From: Cytidiella melzeri
Taxonomy: Eukaryota; Basidiomycota; Agaricomycetes; Polyporales; Irpicaceae
Reading direction: 5' to 3'
DNA: 64,000 nt
Assembly (NCBI GenBank): GCA_022592445.1
Contig: JABYQR010000179.1
Coordinates: 25,700-89,699 of the forward strand
Translations under genes and position numbers: made by a program
The notes under the pieces: generated by a model
Told to the model about the DNA's origin: nothing
The model's database searches: none
The model's input: the letters and a program-made list of their open reading frames with translations, nothing else
Shown: piece by piece, positions 1 to 10,623 of the stretch
Layout: each line of letters starts with the position of its first letter
Position numbering within the stretch: the first letter of the stretch is position 1

Positions 1-259
1 CACTTTGCCGTCAGCCTCTCGGTTTAGGTGATTCAACCCCGGGATCTTGTCGTCGTTGTCGTAGTCAGTTGGCCCGAGCATTACGTCTGTTGGATCGACT
101 GTTTTGTAGGGTGCTGGAGCCAGTTCAGGAAGGGTGTTACCACCTTTCTGTGCTTCGACAGGCTCGTTAACGTCGTGCGCATGCATTTGCTGGGGACGCG
201 GGGCTCTATAGGGCCTTCGCACGACGGCACAGTTGGTGCTGGACTGGATTGCTGTAGAC

Positions 260-777
260 TGTTACAAACGGTCTTCACACCCTATTATTTTTCTTTACTT
301 CTTCGAATACCTTGATAACTAGTTATCTTCTTTACAATTGCCTTGACAATCCAACTTGTCTTTCCTCCATCATTCCCTGATCCACATCACCTCCGTTCAA
401 CATGGACTATTATGTTATTAGTTGCCTCCTTGTGTCCATTCAAACCTCTGACCTAACTCCGATTGGTTACCATTGCCTTGGTTCAACCCTCGGCCTCTCC
501 ATGCCTCCATTACCACTCCATTTGGTCCAACCCCATCTATCCCCTGTTTTGGGTCCAACCCCGTCTATCTCTATCCCCTGTTTTGGGTTCAATCCCTTCT
601 CTATTGATCTTTGCCTCATGTTTCACCTTTCTATTGTCCCTTGTTTCCGCACCTTGACGGTCTTTTCTCTCATTGGCTTTCCAAAACAGTGGATGTTCTC
701 TGTGTATTGTTCTTCCTTTCTATTCCTCCAATTTGCTACCACTACTTCAGACTGGTCCAAAAGTAGTTAGGTCAACA
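260..777 (-). mobile_element. LTR-like sequence, copy 1 (retroelement remnant)
   Basis: On the minus strand this stretch begins TGTTGACC and ends TTTGTAACA, which fits LTR ends (TG..CA). A second copy lies at 36963-37446 in the opposite orientation, with clear similarity along its whole length. In both copies it directly follows the same gag-like tail (...EPLGVATHKV). The true LTR start could lie further upstream, because the shared sequence runs back to the gag stop without an obvious polypurine tract. No second LTR or pol is seen, so this is a remnant. Bases 1-259 next to it hold no recognisable gene. Confidence 0.55.
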
Positions 778-900
778 TGTACGAATAGCCGCTAGAAATG
801 GGGCTAGAACCTCAGTCTATCCACTTTGTATCAATATTCCTTCTATCGAACCATCATCTGTCTGCCACTGTGCTTGACAGTGACTGCGCGGCCTAGACCA

Positions 901-1506
901 TCATCCGACCTTGTGTGTAGCTACACCAAGGGGTTCTGACTGGACAACTTGTCCCTTGACAATAGTCGGTCTTAACATAGACGTAGTGCTGGTACGTGTA
1001 CGTCTACAGTCTTGAGCGACATGACCACGCTCATTGCAATTATAGCATCTAACATTTGCAGACTGCTGCATTGCATCGAGGTCCATCAGAGTTGGTTTGG
1101 CTGTCCTGTCTGCAATCAAAGGTGGCGCAATCAAGGTCTGTGAGAAGAAAGGTGCCACACCTGTGAAGGGAGTGTCACGACAAGGCTTATTCTTTGCTTG
1201 CGGTTTGCGGTGATAAGCCCAGATTTTTCTGCACGTGTAACAAGGCACAAGACGGCTCAAACAGTTACCAGAGGGCCTTCTACAAGGCATCACAAGGGCA
1301 AGCGGCCATATGAGTACCGGTGCAAGAGACGAGGGTGTCCGTGCAAGCCATGCAAATGGTTGGCTTCTCGCGCCTACCCTGCACTTAGGTCCTACACGCG
1401 GCAAACACCTGACGCGGCAGCAGCCATTTATTCCCAGCGGACGGACAACGGTGTTCCAATCACCCTGACAGAGTTCCGCTGGCGTGAGTCCAATCAAGAG
1501 CACCAT
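901..1506 (-). pseudogene. gag-like remnant with CCHC zinc knuckle
   Basis: An open frame of about 200 residues ends with a retroviral-type zinc knuckle, C-x2-C-x4-H-x4-C (CYNCNERGHVAQDC), followed by a basic tail. This marks the nucleocapsid part of an LTR-retrotransposon Gag. The frame runs straight into the LTR-like sequence, with no protease, reverse transcriptase or integrase between them. It is either a deletion derivative or a gag-only non-autonomous element. The upstream half of the frame has no recognisable Gag domain and may be out of frame. The last 20 or so residues recur on the plus strand at about 36.05-36.11 kb. Confidence 0.6.
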
Positions 1507-2319
1507 TTACGCATCAAGCCACACCGCCCACCCTCGCGCGACGAATGCTCGAGCCCAGCGCTTCAGCTTGCGAGTGCCCTCAAATTTGCCTCCGCATTTC
1601 CGTCACTCCTGAAGAGCACCGCTCATTGCCCGCAAAGGGCCGTTGTATTGGATATACAGAACTCGGATGAGCTAAAAAGGGCACTGCACTCAGTTTCGGC
1701 TAACTGTTGCCAGAAAAAACCTCTTCGCGACGTGCCTAGCACAAGTTTTTTTGCGTGGTCTCGCATTGCCTCGAGTGATGGTATAGAAAATTTTCCAGTT
1801 GTTTTGTTTCAGGCACTAGCTATTTAAACTACGAAATTTGTACTACAAGTAGCTCAGAATACAACCCCCAAGTTACCGCCCAAAAAAAACCTTCCCACTT
1901 CTTGTTTGCACTCATTTGCTTGCATCCAAGGCTAGAGCCACTGCATCCTTGTATATCTCAATCATCCTATCCAACTCCCAAAAACATCGACTCGTTTATG
2001 CCAGCATTGAGCTTGGTGACTGAACCTGCCGTTAACCACCCTTGCCACTACCGTGGTCCACAAGAACCCACGTGTTGCCCTGAGAGAGCAGCGGACCTCC
2101 CTGCAAACCCACCACGCTTTTTCTATAACTTGCCAAACTCGCCCATTACTGTCTCATCGAGTTCCCCCACACCTGAGCCCCAGCAAGATGACAAGTCCAA
2201 ACTCAAGTCCTACCAAGACTCCGAGATAGACTACGACGACCCGCCGCGCCACACTATTGCTCGTCCTCACGAACGAAGCTCTTCACGGTCACATTACTTG
2301 CTACTACGTCACACTGGCA
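1507..2319. other. Gap: no supported gene, probable retroelement debris
   Basis: A plus-strand frame at about 1950-2324 is rich in Ser, Pro and acidic residues and looks more protein-like than its neighbours. It has no ATG at its start and no domain I recognise. It lies between the gag remnant and an LTR-like sequence, so it is most likely decayed retroelement coding sequence. No RNA gene is visible. Confidence 0.35.
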
Positions 2320-2820
2320 TGTGACTTAGCTTAAGTAAGACCACATGGCTACAAACACATGGCTCAGCCCATAGCTAGGGTTTGACATCATAGATAGCAC
2401 TCACATGGACTCCAATTGTTCTTTTGCTATTGTTCTCTTTATGAGAGAATGTTCTCATAGGTGTGGGAATAGAATACAATGACTGGTCTCCTTTTAGATA
2501 GATTCTCTCACAAGTACAGGTCTTGGCAGAGTCCAGACAATAGCTATTGTTCTCCTTCAGGTAGTTCTTTTATTCTTCGTTCACACGGCTTCTTGCAAAG
2601 CCTGCCCTTAACATGGTCTGTGTGCAGGTCCCTGAAGTCTATAAATACAGCTGCATGTACGCTCCTAGCCCCTCATCTCAACCTTTTGGTCTTTACTGGG
2701 CTAGGTAAGCAAAACCCCCTCTTGTACTACATAGCGTGTAGTAACAATACTAACTTGGTCTTTGCTGGGCTAGATATCTGTATAAGATTTATAGCTGGTG
2801 AGAGTATTGTGCTTCACATC
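2320..2820 (+). mobile_element. Possible solo LTR or LTR fragment
   Basis: The sequence starts TGTGACTTAGCTTAAG and carries a TATA-like TCTATAAATA at about 2637, spaced as in a retroelement LTR promoter. Downstream are two copies of a GGTCTTTRCTGGGCTAG motif (about 2689 and 2757). No target duplication was found and the right end is uncertain. Confidence 0.3.
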
Positions 2821-3297
2821 CACCACCACCACTTCGTTGTCATCCACTTCGTGTCCCTGTCTGCCGCGTCGAACCCCTGTCTCCGCGTCACTTTTGTGCT
2901 ATGCTTGCAAAGCTTGGATAGGTTCCTGATTGCTGGTCCGGGGAGATTGAAAATGAACTCTCCCTCAGAGAGAGGCTTGAAACGACTGCCCTGTCTTCTT
3001 CAACCAAAACTCCTCAGCATCCCAACTTCCACCATTGATGCCATACTCTTTGCCAGTCATGACTGCCATTGGGCTTCCTCCCTGCAAAATAATGCTGCAC
3101 CATCTGCTCACATGCCTGCTGTGAGGGTGTATGTCGTTGATCAGCCTGTGGCCTTTCCAACCCTGGACCTTGACAAAAATGACTCGGAAGAGTCTGCTAC
3201 CATTGCCGGATCGTTGTTATTATGGAGTACTTTTAGACACCTAAGCACCGACACTGGCAATTACACAACATTGAAGGCTGTATTTTTATGTCAATGA
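2821..3297 (+). other. Gap: open frame of unknown nature
   Basis: A plus-strand frame stays open to a TGA at about 3295. I recognise no domain in it. It begins inside the LTR-like stretch and ends about 70 bases before the U6 snRNA, so it may be chance or transposon debris. Confidence 0.2.
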
Positions 3298-3369
3298 ATA
3301 TTATCCCCCGCGAGTAGAACAAAATTTGCAAGTACGCTGATTTGCCTCCCAGCATTCACATTCTCCAAT

Positions 3370-3488
3370 GTCCCCTTTGGGGTGACATACCAAAAAATTG
3401 GAACAATACAGAGAAGATTAGCATGGCCCCTGCACAAGGATGACACGCTTTCCCGGAGTGGTAGACCTGCGGTCTCAATATTTATTGT
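3370..3488 (+). ncRNA. U6: U6 spliceosomal snRNA
   Basis: The invariant U6 core is present. The ACAGAGA box, which contacts the 5' splice site, is at 3408-3414. The AGC catalytic triad is at 3420-3422. The U2/U6 and internal stem-loop segment (ATGGCCCCTGCACAAGG) follows and ends in GATGACACGC. Upstream, TGTCCCC-TTT-GGGGTGACA at 3369-3387 folds as the 5' stem-loop. U6 forms the catalytic centre of the spliceosome with U2 after release from U4. The 3' part after ACACGC differs from the human and yeast tails. The 3' end is uncertain because there is no TTTT run, only TTTATTGTTCTTT. No clear TATA box is seen at the usual distance upstream. No intron interrupts the core. Confidence 0.87.
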
Positions 3489-3549
3489 TCTTTGTCCTAA
3501 TGAACACTCACTCAAGGCACTTGCACGGCTATGCAAGAGTTTGTCCTTA

Positions 3550-4932
3550 CACTACGTCAAATACTGGATTTTCCAGCATCAAAAACGGTTGAAAAAAGTG
3601 TAAACTATTGCACAACCAGATCTAAGATTGGATGAGTCAGAAAATGATGTAAAAATTCAGTTTGTGGGTTCTGGATTTCAACCGTTGAAAAATCATGCAG
3701 TAAACCGTTGTGAGGTGCCAAGTTTAGTGATCTAATGTTGTCCAGGATTTGTAAGGTAGCAAAATTGTGACCGTCAGCATGATTTTACTTACTTCAGAAA
3801 TTTGTAATGATTTTGGAGTTAGCAAAATGCTGCACTAATTCTGCGATAGCGGTAAGATTTTGCAAGTGGAACAAATGTGGTTCAATGCTACTGCCAAGAG
3901 CTCAAAGTTGTACTCGGCTTTTTCTGCTTTCAAATTCAATGTACTATTGATACCTCAAATCCTATGCAGAGTACAGAGTTTTGCAGCTGACAAATCTGTG
4001 AGAAAATTAATCCAAAAAATTTGAATCTAAAGGCAGCATTTTGCAGTCAAGAAAATCGTTGATCAATGCATCCATGATTGGTATGGTTTTATAGCATGTA
4101 AAATCCTGCTTCAAACTGTACATACAGACAAAGTAGTCCTTAGTCCCTAGTTCCTAGTCCTTAGTCCTTAGTCCCTAGTCCCTAGTCCTTTAGTCCTTAG
4201 TCCTTAGTCCTTAGTCCTTAGTCCCTAGTCCGCAGGAAGTTACGGTCAGTACAGACTACGGACTACAGACTACGGACTAAGGACTACAGACCAAGGGCAA
4301 AGGACTAGTTAGTCTGTATGTACATTTAGGAGCAGAATTTACATGCTCCAAAATCTTACTAATGATGCATGCATTTCACCAACGGTTTTGTCAACCGCAA
4401 AATGCTGACTTTGTATTCAGAATTTTGGAAATAATTCCCTCAAAGATTTGTCAGCCCCAAAACTCTGCGCTCTGCATAGGATTTAAGGCATGGATAGTAC
4501 ATCGGATTTGCAAGCAGAAAAAGCCTACTGCAAATTTTGAGCTCTCAGCACTAGCATTGAATCATGTTTGTTTAGCTTGCACAATCTTGTTGCCAGAGCA
4601 AAATTAGTGCAGAATTTTGCTAACTTGAAAAGAGAAATCACAATTCTGACCTCAGTCACACGTTGTACAAATATTTATGTGTATATAAAACCCAGCTGAG
4701 AGTCACGGTTTTCATACCTCATAAATTATATACACGAGCAACATTTTTTCAGCTACTAAATCTCGCACCTTACAAGGCTTTACTGCATGATTTTTCAACG
4801 GTTCAAATCCAGAACCCACAAACTAAATTTTTGCATCATTTTCTGACCCATCCAATCTTAGATCTGGTCGTGCGATAGTTCACGCTTTTTTCAACCGTTT
4901 TGATGCTGGAAAATCCGGTATTTGACGTAGTG
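3550..4932. mobile_element. Non-autonomous foldback DNA transposon with CACTA-type ends
   Basis: The left end reads CACTACGTCAAATACTGG and the right end is its near-perfect inverse (..TATTTGACGTAGTG). The flanks are 3-bp duplications TTA (3547-3549 and 4933-4935). The inverted similarity continues inward for several hundred bases on each side, so most of the 1383 bp can fold into one hairpin around a central repeat. No transposase is encoded. CACTA-like termini with a 3-bp target duplication fit the CACTA/Plavaka group. PIF/Harbinger also makes TTA/TWA duplications, so the superfamily is not certain. Confidence 0.85.
4137..4246. repeat. TAGTCCY heptamer array at the centre of the foldback element
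   Basis: About 15 copies of the 7-mer TAGTCCT/TAGTCCC run from about 4137 to 4230. From about 4253 to 4310 the complementary pattern (GGACTA, GACTACGGACTA) follows. The array therefore sits at the tip of the predicted hairpin. Confidence 0.8.
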
Positions 4933-4935
4933 TTA

Positions 4936-5540
4936 GTATAGCATGTACAACTAGTATGCACAGTAGGCATGTATTCTCACACGCTCCTCGTGCTTTCGTG
5001 GCCTCGTAATCACCTATGCGAGCCGCAATTCAACGCATTGCGAAAGCCGCCATTTTGTCGAAGAGTGTATGCATTAACGAGATAGCTGAGTAGTACAGCA
5101 CTACGACGACGTTTTCTGCTTTAATGGATAACCTTGACCATAACCTGGATACAGCGAAAACTATGGATACAATGATGAGGATCCGGAAACATAATGGTGA
5201 CGATGGGGGATGAGCGAGCATCGAACAGCGGTGGGATGGTGTGAGAGTCAAGTCCGAATCCGTGAGCGTGATTAGCGATAGGGATGTGCAATACAAGGAT
5301 AGGGAAAGATACATAGCAAAAATAGCGCAACAACGAGATAGCGAGGTACATTGTGTTTCGTGCTCCTTCAGAGCGAGATGGTGGGGAGGGCTAAGCTACA
5401 ATTGGTATATTAGAGACGGTGATGTGTTAGCCTTATTATGGTGTCGTTCTGCTTGAGAGATGATGGGTAGCCTTCGCTTGCGTGCAACAGGCAGGCTTTA
5501 GCGGTCGTTGAGAGCGTGCGGTGAGTCGTAAGAATGAAAA
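4936..5540. other. Gap: no supported gene
   Basis: Short frames occur on both strands, but none has a domain, a conserved start context or convincing splice sites. The start of the segmental duplication lies at the right edge. Confidence 0.4.
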
Positions 5541-5753
5541 AGAAGGAAGTCGAGAGAATGGAAGTGGATTGGCCATGCGTCGCGGGGTATGTAGTCATGC
5601 TTGCTTCGACTAGGCAGTCGAGCATGAGCGGACTCCAACCCACATGTTGAGGATCGAGGGAGGAAGAGATACTGCCAGTGGAAGAAGAGAATGATGTTAG
5701 TCATCGGGAGGAGTGGTGGAATCCGGGAGGTTGCTCACCAGAACAACTGTATC

Positions 5754-7218
5754 TCAGTCGGACGTCTCATTCTCCGAGTCGGAGAGCAGGTTTGTGTAAT
5801 TCCGCAGGCCGTCCTCGCTAGAAGCACACGGATTGTGGTCAAGGTAAGACGTGGATGATCCAGCAATAGCGGACTCGGACAGCAGGTGTGTGTAATCCCG
5901 CAGGCCGTCCTCGCTAGAAGCATAGGGATCGTGGTCAAGGTAAGACGTGGACGATCCAGAATTTGCGGACTCGGACAGCATGCTTGGGCCAGTCGACCGT
6001 CCCAGCTTTGCACCAGGCATCACGTTGGGTACAAAGTCCAAACATGGCGCTGAGTCGGCTCTAACGCTGACCTCCTTGTTGTTGTTGAGATTAACGTCCC
6101 GTTCCTGTTGTGGAACACCACTTTCCTTCGCCGGCTCGGGAGACGAGGACCTACGTCGCTTCTTCGGCCTTTCCGAGCTCAGCAGAGCAGGATCGATCGT
6201 TAGGATGTTCGCGCTCGACGAGGCATGGGAGACTTGAGTCTCATAGCCCTCTGAACCCAAGGTATTGTCGGGCGCTGGCAGGGGAGCTGGCGGGGAAATG
6301 TCCATCGGCGACATGGGGTAATCAATGTCCAAATCCTCGTGGTATCCCTCAGGATCACGGCGCAGGGCCTCCACTTCATCAGCATTAAATAGCCACGGCC
6401 CGCCTATCTCTGTTCGAAACACAAATGCCCCGTCTGTACATTCAATGTAGCGAAACGGGGCCGCTTCTTTTTCCTCAAGAGTGGGCATGCCATCGCTGAG
6501 ATAGAACGGCATTTTATAGGGACCCGTGGCTCTTAAGAAACGCTCAACAGCTGGCAGGGCACACTTTGAAAACCTTTTCCGCAGACGCAGACGTTGTACT
6601 CCTCCTTCCTCGACCAGGACGAGATAGGGAGGCAGGATAAAAATGTTGGAGCGTGGATAGAGCATCCCGTTTTCTTCAGCCTGAAGAGTTCTTCAGTTGG
6701 ATGACACGCAGGACATGTTTGAACACCTGAGAGAACACTTACTACGACACGATATTCGCTGGGGGGCAGCCCACCAGGATCTTGTGACGGTACTCCAGGA
6801 AAGAAAGGACTTACGCTGTCAGAAGAAAGGTGATATGGAACAATACGAAGTTCTTGGGACTGGAATATGTGGCCTACGCGTGAGCGCAAAGCCCGGAAGT
6901 AAGAGCTGAAGTACATACAACTTGACTACCGCTTGGTTGTGCACTTGGCTGTGCGGCCACTTCACCTGTCGAGTTGTTCTTCCTCTGATTTCTGTTGCTT
7001 CTATCGATGATCTTGTTGTCCGCAGTAATAATAACAAACTTCAGACCATCGTTGGCATTCTTCCTGGCGCTGACCGTACGTTGCGCGGGGGTGGCCGAGC
7101 CCTGGCCCGCTGTATTTGTAGGCTGGGCCCTGTTTTTGCCTGTCTTTGTAGGCTGGGCCCTGTTCTTGCCTGTCTTTGTAGGCTGGGCCCTTTTCTTGCC
7201 TTTACTCGGTTTGTTCAT
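5754..7218 (-). CDS. Unknown protein, gene A of a duplicated pair
   Basis: I do not recognise this family. The gene runs on the minus strand from ATG at 7218 to the stop at 5754, with three inferred exons: about 7218-6920, 6860-6737 and 6674-5754. The first intron is supported by copy B, where the donor reads GTAAGT in place of GTATGT. The product is about 440 residues. It begins with a basic stretch holding a 10-residue repeat (RAQPTKTGKN). A middle part around LVLVEEGGVQR and FRYIECTDGAFVFRTE looks folded. A Ser- and acid-rich tail with a KKRRRSSSPEP patch could act as a nuclear localisation signal. The tail contains two tandem 32-residue units. Expression is not shown. Exon borders are my inference, especially near 6800, where a second short intron is possible. 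Confidence 0.55.
5790..5990 (-). repeat. 96-bp tandem repeat inside gene A
   Basis: Two adjacent units encode LSESAxxGSSTSYLDHxP.. and then ASSEDGLRxYTxL, 32 residues each, with only a few substitutions between them. Copy B has a single, more diverged version, so the unit was either doubled in A or lost in B. Confidence 0.8.
7110..7207 (-). repeat. 30-bp tandem repeat encoding RAQPTKTGKN
   Basis: Three near-identical 30-bp units (plus-strand core TTTGTAGGCTGGGCCC) encode the basic N-terminal repeat of gene A. In copy B this stretch is reduced and lies in inverted orientation. Confidence 0.8.
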
Positions 7219-7655
7219 GCTGAAATTAAAGAGACGGATTCGAGTTTCTCGAGGTTTAACAGCGACCACGACGACGGCGTACGAGGACGATTGCGACGAC
7301 GAATGGGAGCAGAAGAAAGAGGCGGGGGAGACTATGAATCACTCGACAGATGGATGGCACTCGTAGATGCTATCGTGTGGGTACGGATGAGGGGAAGGTG
7401 AGCAGGGATGGAAAGGCCACACGACTGCTTGCACAAGAGACAGCGCGCAACGCGTTTCCAGTGGTGGTGGATATAACTACGCGAACAAATCCGGCAGTAG
7501 AGGAGATCAGTCGCGCAACACCAAGGGTGCTCTGGACAGCGTTGTTGTTGAGTAAGGACGACGGGTGGTGGACGATGAGTGACGAGAGACAGGGAATTGA
7601 TATAGAGGGTGGGTGGTGCTAGAGGTCGCGCGTCAGTATAACTGCCCAGAATTGA

Positions 7656-9390
7656 ACTCCGACCACGCGAGCACATCCAGGTACCGCGACGCGTCCTCAT
7701 TCGACAATGCACTTCTCCTTTGTTCCTCGTTCTTCCGGGCTACCACTCATTCTTCTGACGCGACGATCTTCAATTCGTTGTCCAGCTTCGAGCTCGCAGA
7801 TTGCAATACCGGTGCCATTCAACAGATGCGCAAACAAGCCAGCGCCAAGCCACGGACAAAGGCCAGTGATGCATGGCTTTTGACCTGCACTCGACGCGAC
7901 CTGCCACGTCGACAGCATTCAGAAAGGCCTAGATAACGGTGAACAGAGTTGAAAGTGAGTTCAAAAGCAGCTGCAAGCTCTAAAAGACCCACTGAACGCT
8001 GATACATGGCGCACAGCCCGTGCTCAAAGCGCAAACTGAACCAGCAGTTTCTGCAATTCTCGCGCTTTGAACGACAGAAACGGCGACAGCGATGCGGCCC
8101 CGAGGGTTCAACGTGGACCAACAACTTTCTTATAATAGGCGATACAACGGCATGGCCTAAAGAAGTAACCTCTTTGCCGCTCTCACTGACAGCGGGCAAT
8201 ATTGTTCGGGCATTGGTGTGTTTCTCGCCTCTCACATAACTCTCAAATTTTATTCATTCTCACTATGCTTCTTCTCCTGTCTGCGAGAATTTTTTTGGAT
8301 TTATTTGCAAGTTATGTCGCACATACTCGCATTGTCAACTGCCTTCCGTTCTTCGCTCTCCTCTTCAATTTCCTTCAATTTTTTTGCTTCCGCGCCCATT
8401 ATTTTGCTCGTTCTGGCCACGATGATTGGCTAGAAAGCTTCATCATTCTCCTCTTCGCTCGTCGGACCTTGTTTTTTGTCCTCGGCATACACCCTTGCCG
8501 TGGTCTGCTCGTCGTTGCCAACACACATCATCTCGTCCTCGTCCTCGTCGTCGTCCTCGACGCCAACCCCTCCCCCGCCACGTCATCACCGCTGCTATCC
8601 TCCCTCAACTTTCTTTAGGCTGCACCTCCTACCTCCAGCAACTTGAAGACCTTACTGCAGTGCTCGCTTTCCTCATCTTCCTCCCCTACCCTGATTCCAA
8701 CATGCCACCCTGTCCCTACCATCGCTCTCCTTGGCCTCTTCAGCAACCAACCATCTAGCTGAATCTCTTCAGGCTTCACCCACACACGCCGGTCCCCATC
8801 CCCTTGAACTCTACGCCCGAGCTTGTCACCTCTACATTTTTCACCACGCTGCACCAGGTCAATGCATCAACGTTCATTCTGCATCTCACACCATCGACTA
8901 CCTTCATCACGCCAAGTCTTCCAACTCCTCCATCACGCAACCCATATCGCTCCCCATCGGTCACCGTCCGCAGCACGGGTGACTTACAGACAGTATCATT
9001 CACTGCCGGAAACTCACGATGACTGACTCTCGTGCCAGATGGTTTTTCGAGTCGACACACAGACACAGACACTCTCCCCTACCACGCTCGTCTTTGCCGC
9101 TGTCCCCGTTATGCTGCATCAATTGAACACGTATTCCAATAAAAATCAGCCCACCAGTGTTTGCCTTCTAGAGTTGCACTCTCGCCTGATAGCCAACATA
9201 CTGTAGCTACACACAACGAGGTTTATGCGAATAAACAAATACACAACTTTCATATCTCTTTTATACATCCACACAATTACATACAGAACGTGCTCGAAAA
9301 GAAAGTCAACACCGAAAAGAAAAAATATACATGAACTAGTAGCAGTAGTGTGTGAGTGTATACGGACAAGCTCTATACCCCAATAGAAAG
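7656..9390. other. Gap between the duplicated copies: no supported gene
   Basis: Several overlapping frames exist on both strands. They are pyrimidine-rich on the plus strand (8200-9060) and of low complexity, without domains or consistent splice sites. A lineage-specific gene cannot be excluded. Confidence 0.35.
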
Positions 9391-9601
9391 CAGGAAGTCG
9401 AGGGAATCGAAGGTGGGTGCCCATGCGTCGCGGGGTATGTAGCCCTGCTTGCTTCAACTAGGCAGTCAAGTGCGAGCGGACTCCAATCTGCGTGTTGAGG
9501 ATCGAGGGAGGAAGAGATGCTGCCAGTGGAAGAAGGGAATGATGTCAGTTATCAGGAGGAGTGGTGGAATCCGGGTGGTCGCTCACCAGATCAACTGGAT
9601 C

Positions 9602-10623
9602 TCAGTCGGACGTCACATCCTCCGAGTCGGAGGGCAAGTGTATGTAATCCGACAGTCCGTCCTCGCTGGGAGTATCCAGGACGTAATCAAAGCAAGGCGT
9701 TGGCGGTCCAGAAACACCTGACTCGGAGAGCGTGCTTGGGCCAGTCGACTGTCCCAGGTCTGCATCAGGCATCACATTGGGTAAAAGGTCCAACAACGGC
9801 GAAACCTCCTCTTTGACAATGACAACAACATCTCCTTTCTGTTGCGGAACACCACTTTCCTTCGCCGGCTCGGGAGACGAGGACCTACGTCGCTTCTTCG
9901 GCCTTTCCGAGCTCAGCAGAGCAGGATTGATCGTTAGCGCTTGACGAGGGTTGGGAGACTTGAGTCTCATAGCCCTCTGACGTTGTACTCCTCCTTCCTC
10001 GACCAGTACGAGATTGGGAAGGAGGATATAGATGTTGGAGTGTGGATAGAAACACCTGTCTGGAGCCTGAAGAATCGTCTGAGTAGATGGCCACGCAGGA
10101 CATTGCTGAGCAGTGAACGTATTACTTACGAGACTATATTTGCTGGGGGGCAGCCCGCCATGAGCTTGTGACAGTATCCCAGGGAAACAAACACACACTG
10201 ACTAGTCCTTTCGACCCAGTAAGCATGCGTCCTTTCTTACAGGAAGTTCTTGAGACTGGACTATGTGGCCTACGCGAGAGCGCAAAGCCCAGAAGTAAGA
10301 GCTGAAGTACTTACCACTTGACTACCGATTGGTTGTGCATTTGGCTGTGCAGCCACTTCACCTGTCACATTATTCTTTCTGTTTTTGTTCCTGTTGCTGC
10401 TATCAACAAGCTTGTTGTTTGCAAGAATAATCACAAACTGCGAACAACAAGCTTGTTGATAGAAGCAACAGGAACCAAAACAGGAAGAATAATGTGACCA
10501 TACAAAGGCAAAAACAGGGCCAGCCTATACAGCAACCTACAGCAGGCCAGGGCTTGGCCACCACCGCGCATCGTGCGGTCAAAGGCAAGGCCTACACGAT
10601 AGCCGTACTCGGTTTGTCCATGC
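9602..10623 (-). pseudogene. Rearranged paralog of gene A
   Basis: The 3' exon matches gene A (LVLVEEGGVQR, LLSSERPKKRRRSSSPEPAKESG, the SEDGLSDYIHLPSDSE tail) and both introns have counterparts. It lacks the middle of the gene A product, shifts frame at that deletion, and meets an in-frame TAG after LLGRKD in the exon around 10205-10260. Its first exon is disrupted by a palindrome and an inversion. A shorter protein from 10198 to 9602 remains open (about 198 residues), so a truncated product is possible. I favour a pseudogene. Confidence 0.65.
10365..10500. repeat. Near-perfect palindrome of about 58-bp arms
   Basis: The left arm runs from GTCACATTATTCTT to AACAAGCTTGTTGTT. The right arm is its reverse complement and ends AAGAATAATGTGAC. 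The spacer is under 20 bp. Gene A has only the single-arm version at about 6965-7030. Sequence right of the palindrome, to about 10595, is inverted relative to gene A. Confidence 0.85.

Larger units (their letters stand above)
5541..7655. repeat. Segmental tandem duplication, copy A
   Basis: The segment aligns with 9391-11095 in the same orientation. Both begin near GGAAGTCGAG and end near AGAGGTCGCGCGTCAG. Copy A carries the longer gene. About 1.7 kb of unique sequence separates the two copies. Confidence 0.85.
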
